A DNA stretch of 64,000 nt, taken from contig NZ_JBHTMP010000006.1 in NCBI RefSeq assembly GCF_042679305.1, positions 62,001 to 126,000 on the forward strand. Reading direction: 5' to 3'. The position numbers and the translations under genes were made by a program. Of the stretch, positions 27,066-36,543 are shown one piece after another (the first letter of the stretch is position 1; each line of letters opens with the position of its first letter). The notes beneath the pieces are model-generated. The model saw only the letters and a list, made by a program, of their open reading frames with translations, was not told the DNA's origin and made no database searches. Source of the stretch: Micromonospora_H sonneratiae. Its GTDB lineage: Bacteria > Actinomycetota > Actinomycetes > Mycobacteriales > Micromonosporaceae.

Positions 27066-29321
27066 GTGATGGTGCGAGTCCTGTTCGACGGTCCCGAGGC
27101 GGCGGTCGAGCGCAACCTGTTCGAGCAGCTCGAAGGGCCCTACGCGGGAACCGTCCGGCGTACGGCTGTGCCGGCGGCCAGCGACGGCACGGTCACCGTG
27201 GACTGGACCACCCGGCATCCGCTCCTCGTCGCGGTGCTACGCGAGGACCTGGCCGAGGAGACGCTGGGCGTCACGGTGACCCTCGACCCGGGAACGGAGG
27301 TCGAGGTCGAGTTCGCGCCCTGGAGCGAGGCGGGCGCCTCGGTGCCGGTGTACGCCTTCCCGTTCCGCGACGCGCCGCCCTTCACCGCGTCGATCGACGC
27401 CGACCTGGTCGACCGGGTGGAGTTCGCGGTGATCGAGGGCAACCTGGGGCGGCTGCTCTACCTCGCCGCACATGAGAAGGTGCGCCTGCGGCGGGCCCTG
27501 CGGGAGGTGCACGCCTACCGTACCCTCGCCCACGCCCGCCGCGACGCCCTGGACCGGGCGGGCGCGGACGTCGGGGTGGCCCGTTTCGACGACGAGATGG
27601 TCTACGAGGCGGGCTCGGGCAACGTCTACGCCCGGCGGCGAGCCGGCGGAGCGGTGGAGTCCGACGCGGACTACGCCCGACGCCTACGGATGTACCGGCG
27701 TTTCCTGCTGCCGACGCCCGGGGCGATCACCGACCTGCTCGAGCACCTCTTCGATGACCTGCCCGACGGGGTACGCCCGACGGTGCAGGAAGCCGACGAC
27801 CGGTTCGCGGTCGCGGTGCACCTGACGGCGGTCGGTGCGGTGAGCCATCGGGACAACTTCCTGGCATCGCTGCGTCGGGACCGGCTGATCCTGCCGGCGG
27901 CCGGTGCCGCGAACGACAGCGTGCACCATGGCCGGCGACTGCCGCAGCGGCGCATCCAGGCCATCGACGACCTGCGGGGGCGGCTGCGTCAGTCCTTCTC
28001 CTTCGCCGCCGGCCACGGGATCGCCCCACCACTCGCCCAGGCGCTCGATCGGGCCGGCCGGGTCTGCCGGGCGCTGGGCTTCCTCACCGCCTGGAATGTC
28101 CAGCGGGCCCAGGACGCCAGTGCCGGCAGCCGGTATCAGCTCGGGCTCGGCATCGACCTTGCCATGCCGACCACGGCACAGGCCACCGACGTGCGGAGCC
28201 GGATCCTGGACGACAACCGCACCCCGAGCAACGACGCCACCGCCGAAGCGCTGATCGCCGCCATCCGCACGCGGGGCACCCCGGTCGATCCGGAACTCAC
28301 CTGGCTCTGGCGGGGATGTGGGCTGCAGACCACGCACCGGGTCAACTCCGGCACGCTCTACCTCTCGCACCTACCGACCGGCGGCCTGGTGATCAGCGGC
28401 CCGGCCAACGCGAACCCCGGGACACAACAGCAGTTGCAGGCCAACTTCCATGCCCCCGGCGATCCCGGCACCAACGCGATCCTGCTGGCTGGCCTGACCG
28501 CAGCGGCATCGGACTGGGCGGACGAGGGTGAGCCGCCGTGGACGTCGCTGTCGGACCCCGTCGCCCGTACCCGCTGGGACACCGTCCCGGTTCGCCCCAC
28601 GAGTCAACCGATCCACCAGGCGCTCGGGGCAGCCGGTCTGCCGTCCGTCGTGGATCCCGCGCCGGTCGTCGCCTCCCTCAAGAGGCTTCCCGACGAACTG
28701 GTCGAGACGATCGAGTTGGACGCGGGCCTCTCCGCCGGCCTCGTCGCCGGCCAGCCCGCAGCAGCGGAACAGCTGGGGAAGCTCGTCGGCATGCTGCGGG
28801 CCCACCGGGTCGCAGCGGCGCTGCCGCTCGTCGACGGCGGTAACCGGGTGCTACTGGTCGTCAGCGTGATCGGCCTGCCGCTGGCCGGACTCAACCTCGC
28901 CGACCGCAGGGCGACCGGATTCCGCTGGTATCTGGTGCCGCTCGGTGGTGCGGCCGGGGAGATCAAAGCGGTCGGCAGCCGTACCACGCTCGTCCCACGC
29001 AGTCAGGGGCTGCTGGCCGTGGTGGCCCTCTCCTATGTGCGCACCGGCCTGACCGACCCGTACGAGTTCCGGGTCGAACTGCCCGACGAGGCGGTGCTCA
29101 CCCTCGACCAGTACGAGCGGCTGATGAACGCGCTCACCCGGGTCTACCCGATCGGTGTCGAGGTGAACACGTACGGGATCCGGCGCAACCACGTCGACCT
29201 CGATGGCGACGGTACCGCCGAGCCGTTGCGCCCGGCGGTCTCCCGGACCTACCGCACCTATCAACGTCGTCAGCGGCATGGCGTCCACGACCCCAGTCCC
29301 GAGGAGCAGAGCAATGGCTAA
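27066..29321 (+). CDS. Large baseplate protein, gpI/wedge-like (751 aa)
   Basis: The first 240 residues include EGNLGRLLYLAAHEKVRLRR, YRTLAHARRDALDRAGADVG and VESDADYARRLRMYRRFLLP followed by TPGAITDLLEHLF. The SDxxYRRRL...PTPxxI pattern occurs in P2 gpI-type and eCIS wedge proteins. The C-terminus ITL-type helix followed by RVYPIGVEVNTYGIRRNHVD and LDGDGTAEPL recalls the ending of such proteins. The middle 400 residues are extra relative to gpI (about 180 aa) and unassigned. It could also carry the fibre-attachment function, since no separate fibre gene is visible. Its last eight bases overlap the next gene. A second ATG lies one codon in (27069). Confidence 0.65.
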   Translation: MMVRVLFDGPEAAVERNLFEQLEGPYAGTVRRTAVPAASDGTVTVDWTTRHPLLVAVLREDLAEETLGVTVTLDPGTEVEVEFAPWSEAGASVPVYAFPFRDAPPFTASIDADLVDRVEFAVIEGNLGRLLYLAAHEKVRLRRALREVHAYRTLAHARRDALDRAGADVGVARFDDEMVYEAGSGNVYARRRAGGAVESDADYARRLRMYRRFLLPTPGAITDLLEHLFDDLPDGVRPTVQEADDRFAVAVHLTAVGAVSHRDNFLASLRRDRLILPAAGAANDSVHHGRRLPQRRIQAIDDLRGRLRQSFSFAAGHGIAPPLAQALDRAGRVCRALGFLTAWNVQRAQDASAGSRYQLGLGIDLAMPTTAQATDVRSRILDDNRTPSNDATAEALIAAIRTRGTPVDPELTWLWRGCGLQTTHRVNSGTLYLSHLPTGGLVISGPANANPGTQQQLQANFHAPGDPGTNAILLAGLTAAASDWADEGEPPWTSLSDPVARTRWDTVPVRPTSQPIHQALGAAGLPSVVDPAPVVASLKRLPDELVETIELDAGLSAGLVAGQPAAAEQLGKLVGMLRAHRVAAALPLVDGGNRVLLVVSVIGLPLAGLNLADRRATGFRWYLVPLGGAAGEIKAVGSRTTLVPRSQGLLAVVALSYVRTGLTDPYEFRVELPDEAVLTLDQYERLMNALTRVYPIGVEVNTYGIRRNHVDLDGDGTAEPLRPAVSRTYRTYQRRQRHGVHDPSPEEQSNG

Positions 29322-30438
29322 CCAGATCAACTTTGACGGGCTCACCGTTGACCAGCTCTATGAGACCTTCACCGAGAAGGAGATCCACCCGTCCGATGCG
29401 GCCGTGCTGGTGTCGTCGTGGATCTACGAGAACATCGGCCGGACCAGGCGGGTCTTCAACTTCGTGGAGAGCTTCCCGTCGGTGGAGCCGGGCTGCCAGC
29501 CGGCGCCGTTCAACCGTACCTTCCACCATGCCGACTGGGTCGACGGCGAGGACGTGGTGCAGGCCGGGCAGACCACCGGCGAGTTGGGGTTCAACGAGCG
29601 CTTCCATCGCATCGAGGCGGACATCGACGAGTTGGCTGCCCGGATCGCCAAGTCGTTCACCTGCATGGCGGCGATGCGGCTGAGCCTGCGCCGGCTGCTC
29701 GACGAGATCCGCGCAGAGATCAACAGGCTGCACGAAACCACGTACGACACCCGCGTCAGCGCTCCTGTGAACTTCGACCGGATCCCCAACTACATGGGCG
29801 TGCTCGATTTCGGCCAGTACATGGGGACCACCCGGTTCCTCGACAAGAACGTCAGCGTCTGGCAGACGAAGAACGGCACGCTGGTGCTGCCCGCCGTCGA
29901 GACGATGGGGGTGGATGTCGTGATCGGACCGAAGCTGAAGAACGCCGCCTACTTCCACCGGTTCGTCATCGAGACCCCGGAGGTGCGGGAGCGGTTCAAG
30001 GAGCAGGTGCCACTCGAGGAACTCCTCGAACTGTTCGGCGACGTGCAGGTCGCCGACGGTCGAACCGTACGCGATGTGCTCAAGGTGCTGCCGGCCAAGT
30101 CCAGCTACGCCAACCTCGCCACGATGATCAGCGAGGTGGGTGAGCGGGAGGCTGCGATCGTACGGACCACGATGGGTGCCCACTCGGCGATCTCGGCAGC
30201 GCTGGGGATCGAGGGTGAGCTGGAGACGGTGACCGATGCCGACGTGGCGAAGCTGAACGCGGTGCCGAGCAGGGCCCGTACCGCGCTGACCAAGGCCGGC
30301 ATCAACACCGTCGGCGAGTTGGCCAAGGCCGAGCCTGACACCATCATGCGCATCCTCGACGAGCAGGGGGTACGGGCGGAGATCGGCGATGCCGCCGAGT
30401 GGACCGCATTCGCCAACACCCTGACGAATCTTCGGTAA
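29314..30438 (+). CDS. Last protein of the injection cluster, with a C-terminal helix-hairpin-helix-like domain (374 aa)
   Basis: I chose ATG 29314 (MANQINFDGLTVDQLYETF) because it overlaps the previous stop by eight bases, as elsewhere in this operon; AGGAGCAGAGCA precedes it. The body is soluble and contains a helical segment with ELAARIAKSFTCMAAMRLSL and a beta part (NGTLVLPAVETMGVDVVIG). The C-terminus (about residues 310-374) reads LNAVPSRARTALTKAGINT followed by VGELAKAEPDTIMRIL. This is the two-hairpin pattern of SAM/HhH domains (DUF4332- or Rad51-N-like), usually a nucleic-acid or protein-binding element. Such a domain is not a known tail component, so its job here is open. Confidence 0.65.
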   Translation: MANQINFDGLTVDQLYETFTEKEIHPSDAAVLVSSWIYENIGRTRRVFNFVESFPSVEPGCQPAPFNRTFHHADWVDGEDVVQAGQTTGELGFNERFHRIEADIDELAARIAKSFTCMAAMRLSLRRLLDEIRAEINRLHETTYDTRVSAPVNFDRIPNYMGVLDFGQYMGTTRFLDKNVSVWQTKNGTLVLPAVETMGVDVVIGPKLKNAAYFHRFVIETPEVRERFKEQVPLEELLELFGDVQVADGRTVRDVLKVLPAKSSYANLATMISEVGEREAAIVRTTMGAHSAISAALGIEGELETVTDADVAKLNAVPSRARTALTKAGINTVGELAKAEPDTIMRILDEQGVRAEIGDAAEWTAFANTLTNLR

Positions 30439-30465
30439 CGGGTTGCGGGCCGGCTCGGCTGCCCG

Positions 30466-30498
30466 CCCGTCGGGCACGTCCACGACGTGCCCGACGGG
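30466..30498. terminator. Bidirectional terminator between the injection cluster and the protease operon
   Basis: A perfect 15-base-pair stem (CCCGTCGGGCACGTC and its complement) with a three-base loop sits 28 bases after the stop of the last injection-cluster gene and 15 bases from the stop of the convergent secreted protein gene. It can work in both directions. There is no long U-tract, as usual for this GC content. Confidence 0.85.
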
Positions 30499-30512
30499 TC
30501 AGGGGACGGCGG

Positions 30513-33410
30513 TCAGCGCCTGCCGGTGAGGGTGAAGGCATCGAGGATGGTCTGCTCGATGGTGTTGCCGGCGGCGTCCGCCGCGCTGGCCCTGATGCTG
30601 ACCGTGCCCGTGGTCTCCGCCAGGCGCGGGACCTGGTAGCTCGCGGTGTAGTTTCCGCCACCCTTGGCGGTCGCCGAGAGCTGTTTCCAGGTGACCCCGC
30701 CATCCGTGCTGATCGACAACGCGACGCTCCGGACTGCTGGCGCGTTGGGCGCGTTGTGGTACGCGGCGACCTTGATCTGGTGTCGGCCGGGAGCGGTGAC
30801 CGCGCCGGCGAGGTCCGAGTCGACGTCGTACCGCAGGAAGAGGAGCGGATCGGCGTGGCATGGGCTGCCCGAACCCTCGACGCAGAGGAACCCCTTCGGC
30901 GGCTCGTTCCGGGTCGGCGCGGCGGACGTGAAGTTCCACGTCGTCGACGTCTTGCCGCCGCCGCTCCGCGCCGTCAGCCGGTATCGCCGTGACTCGGCCG
31001 GAAGCTCGTAGGTGGCACCCCACATGGTCGAACTGGCCTGGGGGAGTTCCTGGCCATCCGCATACATGTGCAGATTCTCCGGCTCGAACACGTACGCACC
31101 GATCGCCTGCTCCGGGTTGGCCCCGGACACGAGGAAGGTGATCGGGTAGAACGTGTTGCCCTGCCGGCAGAAGGCGCAGATTTCGGTGGACCAGTCACCT
31201 TCCCACTTGCCCGGCTGCGACTGGAAGACCCGAGGCGACAGTTCCGGCGCACCGGGCACGAGGGGCTGCGGGCTCCACCGCGCCGTGGTCGATCCCGCCC
31301 GGTCCGTGACGTCGATGGTGCGGACCGCCGGCTGCGACCCGAAGGATTCGTAGAACTGGTTCCGTACGAGGTCCGGTGACACCGGGCCGCGATAGGTGGT
31401 GAACTGGACGCTGTCGGTGAGGTAGTTGTAGGGGACCCCGGCGGCAACGGTTTCGTTCGGCCGGAAGGCCGAGGAGATCAGGCTGGCCGGTTCCGCCCGC
31501 GTGCCCTGGAGCGAGGTGTCGACCTTGGCGAGTTGCCGGTCGGTGACCTCGGTGTGCAGGGAGGCCGGAATCCGCCCCTCGTGGTAGGTGTGCAGCGTGT
31601 AGACGTACGGGCTGACCGAGTCGTAGCCGGATACGTCGATCTTCACCGGGTTGCGGCGCAGCAGGGCACGAAGGCTCGCCGCCTCTGCCGGCGAGACCGT
31701 GGCGTACGGGATGTCGGCTACCTCCTCGGTGTTGTACCACCAGTCCGGCTCGACCGGAACCCAGCAGGTCATGGTCGGCCAGGGTCCTCCGGACGAGATC
31801 GGCTCGACGAGCACACCGACGGCACCGGCAGCCCGCGCTCGCATCAGTTGACCATTCCCGATGCGGCACTGCCCACCGGCCGGCTTGTCAGCGTCGATCT
31901 GCAGCAGGACGAGCTTGCCCCTGGCGTTGACCCGGGCGAAGTCCGCGTCCCGGCCCAGTCCGCCGTCGACCAGTTGGAGGGTCTGCCGGCCGCTGAACCG
32001 AACCACCTCGAAGTCGGGACGCTTGTACCATTCCGCCGGTAGCGTGGCCGTGAGCTCGACACGTTTCGGCGTGGTGACCGCCATGGTCACCATCGGCTTG
32101 CCGAGCACCCAGTTCACGCCGAGGTGGAAGGTGCCGACCTTCACCGGGGCGCTGGGAATGGCCCAGAACCTGGAGTTGCCGTACCCGGTGAAGCTGAGTA
32201 CGGCTCCGCCCGCGCCGTTGGCGAAGGTACGGAAGGTGGTCCGGGAACCGATGAACACCTCGGTCGGCCGAGGGGTGCCCACCGTCAACTGCTGCGCGGT
32301 GTCGCCGTCGAGTGTGATGGTGGTGTCCCCGGTGACCTCGAACTCCGGCAGTTCCAGGTTGAGGTGCTGCTCGCGCCGGTCGAGCAGGAAAACGGCGTGA
32401 CCGCCGGCTTCGTAGACTCCAGGTGGGACCTCGTACGTCACCTCGAACGTCGTACACGGATCGGCGTCCAGGCAGCGGGCACTGACGGACTCGTACCCGG
32501 ACCCGACCGCGGATCCGGCGACCTGGGCGAGCATGAAACCGCCCACCGGGCAGATGGTCGTGGCGCGGGTACCGCAGTAGACGACGTCCCCGTTCTTCCG
32601 CTTGACGATCTGGGTGACCCGGTACTTCGGCTGCCCGGTGTCGGTCTGTGGCTTGGCCTTCATCGAGCGGAGCCCCGTGGGCCAGATCGCCACCGCGTCG
32701 CCGCTGAGTTTCGGGGTGGCACCGTCGAACAGGTAGTTGCTGAAGTCGCCCAGTTGGGAGTTGGGCTTGACAGCGGCCCAGAACCCGGCGGCCTGACGTG
32801 GATCGACGCGGAGGTCGACCGTGCCGGAATCCGGGTGCTTCGCCACCGTCGTTACCCCGGACAGGCCCGATGTCCGCTTGTCCAGCGCGGCCGCGTCCGG
32901 CCGGTCACCGTACCTGACGGTGAGGGCGAGCGGGGTGTTTCCACCGCGCTCCAGATGGGCGGCCAGCCAGGCCACGTCGAAGATCTTCTGGTCGATGGCA
33001 CCACTGGCGACCAGGGCCTGCGCGTCGCTGGGCAGCGCGTGGAGACGGGTGCTCGTCCCACCCGGTCCGATGGTGACCTTGACGTCGATCGTCGGACGGG
33101 TGCCGTCGCCCCGGGTCGTCGGGACGGCGGTGACCGTGTAGCGACCGCCGTCCCGGGTCAGCGTGACCTGGTCACCGGTGATCAACGTGACGGTGTAGGT
33201 CGACCTGGTCAGACCGGGTAGGGACACCGCCCGTAGACCGTCTTCGACCGTGGCGGCTCCGGCTGGTGCCGGAACCGGATCCGTCGGTTCCCACGGTCGC
33301 GCGTTCGCGGCGACGGGTATACCCACCACGGTCAGGATCGCTGCCGCCGATGCAAGCAGGCGTAGCCGTCGTCTGCTCCGGGGACGAAGGGTGGTACTCG
33401 ATCTGGTCAC
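30513..33410 (-). CDS. Secreted subtilase-like protein without a visible catalytic triad (965 aa)
   Basis: A signal peptide (RRLRLLASAAAILTVVGIPVAANA) is followed by TYTVTLITGDQVTLTRDGGRYT. This is the opening of the propeptide found in many large actinobacterial S8 proteases (VTLVTGDRVTV). A PA-like domain follows in the middle (GKLVLLQIDADKPAGGQCRI, then RARAAGAVGVLVE). However, I find no DTG, HGTH or GTSMA motif, so the peptidase domain is absent or decayed beyond recognition. The C-terminal third has fibronectin-like beta segments (VSIRASAADAAGN). It lies 60 bases downstream of a true subtilase on the same strand and is likely co-transcribed. It may be a substrate-binding or inhibitory partner; that is inference. 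Confidence 0.7.
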   Translation of the reverse strand: MTRSSTTLRPRSRRRLRLLASAAAILTVVGIPVAANARPWEPTDPVPAPAGAATVEDGLRAVSLPGLTRSTYTVTLITGDQVTLTRDGGRYTVTAVPTTRGDGTRPTIDVKVTIGPGGTSTRLHALPSDAQALVASGAIDQKIFDVAWLAAHLERGGNTPLALTVRYGDRPDAAALDKRTSGLSGVTTVAKHPDSGTVDLRVDPRQAAGFWAAVKPNSQLGDFSNYLFDGATPKLSGDAVAIWPTGLRSMKAKPQTDTGQPKYRVTQIVKRKNGDVVYCGTRATTICPVGGFMLAQVAGSAVGSGYESVSARCLDADPCTTFEVTYEVPPGVYEAGGHAVFLLDRREQHLNLELPEFEVTGDTTITLDGDTAQQLTVGTPRPTEVFIGSRTTFRTFANGAGGAVLSFTGYGNSRFWAIPSAPVKVGTFHLGVNWVLGKPMVTMAVTTPKRVELTATLPAEWYKRPDFEVVRFSGRQTLQLVDGGLGRDADFARVNARGKLVLLQIDADKPAGGQCRIGNGQLMRARAAGAVGVLVEPISSGGPWPTMTCWVPVEPDWWYNTEEVADIPYATVSPAEAASLRALLRRNPVKIDVSGYDSVSPYVYTLHTYHEGRIPASLHTEVTDRQLAKVDTSLQGTRAEPASLISSAFRPNETVAAGVPYNYLTDSVQFTTYRGPVSPDLVRNQFYESFGSQPAVRTIDVTDRAGSTTARWSPQPLVPGAPELSPRVFQSQPGKWEGDWSTEICAFCRQGNTFYPITFLVSGANPEQAIGAYVFEPENLHMYADGQELPQASSTMWGATYELPAESRRYRLTARSGGGKTSTTWNFTSAAPTRNEPPKGFLCVEGSGSPCHADPLLFLRYDVDSDLAGAVTAPGRHQIKVAAYHNAPNAPAVRSVALSISTDGGVTWKQLSATAKGGGNYTASYQVPRLAETTGTVSIRASAADAAGNTIEQTILDAFTLTGRR

Positions 33411-33470
33411 GAATGGCTCCTTGCATCGGGTGGGCTGGCGGGTTCGCGGTGCAGGGTGTCGTCCGGCATG

Positions 33471-36245
33471 TCAGCCGCCTGCCCGGGCCAGCGACCAGTT
33501 CTGGGTCACGACCATGTCCTTGCGGACCGGGATCGTCGCGGTACGGGCCGGGTAGCCGGACGCACTCGCGGTGAACTCGGTGGGTCCGACCGCGGAGCTG
33601 AAGACCCAGTACAGGCCGTCACCGACGTTCGGGTCCACCGGCGTGGTGACGCCCGTGCCGGACTCCTGTGGTTGCCCGGTACGCGCCACGGTGGCGAAGA
33701 CCGGCGCGCCGGTGTCGCGGTCGGTGACGAACCCGAGGACCAGTCCGCCCTCGACCGGACGACAGGCGCGGGTGCCCACGAACACGTTGTCGACCGCCCA
33801 CCACCATGCGTTGCGGCCCTGGTAGTGGAACCGGATCCGCACGTCCTTGCGGCCGGCAGCCTGCGGCAGCGGCAGGTTGACCTGCCCGAACGCGTGGCTG
33901 CTGGTCTGTCGCCACACCGTCCTCCAGGTTCGGCCGCCGTCGGTGCTCACGTCGACGTCGGCCCGCTGGCTGGCGTCGTCCGGGTAGTAGGACGTGTGGA
34001 AGGTCAGCTGCGGGGAGGCGTCACCGGACAGGTCGATGATCGGTGAGGTCAGGCTGGTGTCGAACCGCTTCCCGTCGCCGGACGCCGAATCGGCGATGGC
34101 GAACCGGCCGTTCCCGCCTTCCGGTACCGGCCGGTAGCCGGGGTTGTCGAACCGCCAGCTTGGCCTGCCCGATGTCGTCCAGCCGTCCCGCGTACCGGTG
34201 TCGGTCCAGTCGTCGAAGTCCTCGCTGACACCGCTCCAGCGGTAGCCGGGTGCGGTGCAGGTCGACTGGTCGACGGTCAGCGCCGCGTCCTGGACGACAT
34301 CCGCCTGACCCAGCTCGAACGTCCGTTGGACGACCTGGTAGCCGGGATACTGGGCAGAGACCTGCATCGTGTACGCGGCGGATCCCGGCAGTTCCACGCG
34401 GTAGCGGCCGGTCACCGGATCGGTGAAGATCGGTCCGAGCGGGTAACCGCTGATTACGATCTTCGCGTACAGCGGCCAGCCGTGCCCCGATCCATCGGTG
34501 ATGGTGCCGCTGACCGTGTTCATCGCCTGGGGAACCAGTTCGACGTCGGCCGTCGTGGTCGCCCCCTCGACGACCTGCGCCTGTGCCGTGCCGGATGCGT
34601 AGCCGTACTTCCGGGCACTGATCGAGTACCCGCCCACGGGCAGGGCACCCGTTACGTAGGCACCGTCGGCGGCGGTGGTCACCTCACGGCTGACCGGACC
34701 GACGATCGTGACGGTGGCACCGGGGATCGGCTTGCCGGTCACGGAATCGCTGATGGTGCCGCCCACCCGGCCGGTGACGCCCCGTGGTGCCTGGCGCAGG
34801 AGCGTGAGCGCGTCCAGTCGACCTTCACCGAAGGCGTTGTTGTCGTCGTCGGTGCCGCCGCACTGGCTGTTCGGGTTGTCCGTGGCCGTGCCGTCCAACA
34901 GGGACCTGGTGCCGTCGACGTCACCTACCAGCGCGGCAGCTGCCGACCACACCAGGGCGATGGCCCCCGCGACGTGCGGTGTCGCCATCGAGGTGCCGTT
35001 CATGGTGGCGTACCCGTTGCCCGGCATGCTGGATCGCACGTTCACACCGGGCGCGGCGATGTTCGGCTTGATCTCGCCGTCCTGGCCGGCACCCCGGGAC
35101 GAGAAGCCGGCGATGGTGTTGTCGACGTCGTACGCGCCGACCGAGTAGTTGATCTTTCGGCTGCCCGGTGAACCACTCGTCTGGCAGCCCGGTCCGTTGT
35201 TGCCGTTGGCCCACACACCGAAGATGCCCGAGGCGGTCCACGCCAGGCTGATGTCCTCCATCAACGGCTCGTTCGAGGGGGCCGTCGTACCCCACGAGTT
35301 GTTGATGATGTGCGGCCGCTTGCTGGCATCCGGGTTCTGCCCGCTCAGATCCGTCGGCTCCAGCATCCACTGGCCCGAGCTGATCAGCGCAGCGTCGGTC
35401 GGGCAGCAGCCGTTTGCCGCGATCCAGCGGGCCCCGGGGGCCACGCCGATCTGGTTGCCGGCGCCGTCGTCGCCGACCATGGTGCCCACCGTGTGCGTAC
35501 CGTGACCGTCGCGGTCACAGGGCGCGGCACCACACGTACCAGCTGCGTCGAACCAGTTGTAGTTGTGGTCGAACGCGCCGTCACCCTTGTTGCCACGGTA
35601 CTGCTTCACCAGTGCCGGGTGATCGAACTGGGCTCCGGTGTCGATCGAGCCGACCGTGATGTCCTCGCCGCGTACGCCGAACTGGCTCCACACGTCGTCG
35701 GCGTTGATGTTGGCGACACCCCACTCGACCGCGTCGACCGCCTGCCGGCCGACGCCCTTGGTCACCGGCGGCGGCTCGACCTTGAACGACGGCAGCAGCG
35801 AGTTGACCTCGCCGCGGGCGGCCAGGCGTTCGGCAAGGTCCTGCCCGCCGGTGACCTTGATCGCGTTCGTCGCCCAGAAGCTCTGGTACCTGACGCCCGA
35901 AGCGGTGAGTTCCTTGCGTACCGCGCGCTGACTGTCGTCGGCCGCCTGCTTCAACGCCTTGGCCACCGCCGTGCCACGCGCGTTCCAGTCCTTGATCGCA
36001 CTGGCCTTGGACAGGTCCGCCCTGCCGCCGAAGTAGACCCAGAAGTCCACGCCGGACTCCTGGCTGTTCAGTTGGCTCTGGAGCTGTGGGCGGATCTTGT
36101 CCTTCGCCGCAACCGCCGGTGGAGTCGTTGCACCGGCGGTTGCTGACGGGAGCGCGGTGGCGGTGCCGGTCAGGGCGAGCACCGTGGCCACGGTGGCCAC
36201 CAGCACTGTCGCGTATCTTCGTCTCGCTGATCGGGAAATGCGCAT
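33471..36245 (-). CDS. Secreted S8 family subtilisin-like protease with C-terminal beta domains
   Basis: The start ATG 36245 (MRISRSARRR) follows AAAGGGA; a longer frame adds 17 unlikely residues. After the signal peptide (ending near TATALPS) and a propeptide, the peptidase domain carries Asp202 in SIDTGAQFDHP, His248 in DGHGTHTVGT, Asn in VWANGNNGPG and Ser419 in NGTSMATPHVAG, a complete triad. A carboxypeptidase-regulatory-like domain follows (GTISDSVTGKPIPGATVTI), then a second such region, a concanavalin/MAM-like beta region (FDDWTDTGTRDGWTTSG to WWWAVDNVFVG) and a last regulatory-like domain. The enzyme would be exported and auto-processed. It is the third gene in a four-gene unit led by a LAL regulator. 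Confidence 0.88.
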   Translation of the reverse strand: MRISRSARRRYATVLVATVATVLALTGTATALPSATAGATTPPAVAAKDKIRPQLQSQLNSQESGVDFWVYFGGRADLSKASAIKDWNARGTAVAKALKQAADDSQRAVRKELTASGVRYQSFWATNAIKVTGGQDLAERLAARGEVNSLLPSFKVEPPPVTKGVGRQAVDAVEWGVANINADDVWSQFGVRGEDITVGSIDTGAQFDHPALVKQYRGNKGDGAFDHNYNWFDAAGTCGAAPCDRDGHGTHTVGTMVGDDGAGNQIGVAPGARWIAANGCCPTDAALISSGQWMLEPTDLSGQNPDASKRPHIINNSWGTTAPSNEPLMEDISLAWTASGIFGVWANGNNGPGCQTSGSPGSRKINYSVGAYDVDNTIAGFSSRGAGQDGEIKPNIAAPGVNVRSSMPGNGYATMNGTSMATPHVAGAIALVWSAAAALVGDVDGTRSLLDGTATDNPNSQCGGTDDDNNAFGEGRLDALTLLRQAPRGVTGRVGGTISDSVTGKPIPGATVTIVGPVSREVTTAADGAYVTGALPVGGYSISARKYGYASGTAQAQVVEGATTTADVELVPQAMNTVSGTITDGSGHGWPLYAKIVISGYPLGPIFTDPVTGRYRVELPGSAAYTMQVSAQYPGYQVVQRTFELGQADVVQDAALTVDQSTCTAPGYRWSGVSEDFDDWTDTGTRDGWTTSGRPSWRFDNPGYRPVPEGGNGRFAIADSASGDGKRFDTSLTSPIIDLSGDASPQLTFHTSYYPDDASQRADVDVSTDGGRTWRTVWRQTSSHAFGQVNLPLPQAAGRKDVRIRFHYQGRNAWWWAVDNVFVGTRACRPVEGGLVLGFVTDRDTGAPVFATVARTGQPQESGTGVTTPVDPNVGDGLYWVFSSAVGPTEFTASASGYPARTATIPVRKDMVVTQNWSLARAGG

Positions 36246-36292
36246 GAAAGGTCCCTTTCTGGGAATGCTGCCGTGGCTCCGGTTGCGGTTTG

Positions 36293-36538
36293 TCACAGGG
36301 GCAGGTACCGCTCGTCGTCCTCGGTGTCCTGCTCCTCGACCGGTCCCGCCTCCGGACGGCTCTCGACCGGCTGCGGACGGCCCACCTGATGGGCGTTCTC
36401 TGGCGGCGACGTCAACTCGGGCGGGGACGTCAACTCGTCTTCGTCAGGATCATCTCGACGCGGCATGTCAGCATCGTGGTCAATCGTTGGATACGGCTGC
36501 GATCCCTCAGGTGAGGGAAACAACCCCGGGTCACTCAC
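36293..36538 (-). CDS. Small acidic protein between regulator and protease (81 aa)
   Basis: The frame starts with GTG 36538, five bases after the stop of the LAL regulator, and ends 47 bases before the subtilase start. The product is very acidic and Pro-rich, with a short internal repeat (ELTSP PELTSP PEN) and no hydrophobic core, so it is probably disordered. It has no signal peptide. Placement supports a real, coupled gene, but composition alone could also arise in a non-coding spacer. A role as a peptide inhibitor or adaptor is possible but cannot be shown. Confidence 0.4.
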   Translation of the reverse strand: MSDPGLFPSPEGSQPYPTIDHDADMPRRDDPDEDELTSPPELTSPPENAHQVGRPQPVESRPEAGPVEEQDTEDDERYLPL

Positions 36539-36543
36539 GGGGT

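Noticed and set aside
13017..30498. Intact prophage
   Set aside because: No integrase, portal, capsid, terminase, holin or endolysin gene; only tail-type genes plus unassigned proteins.
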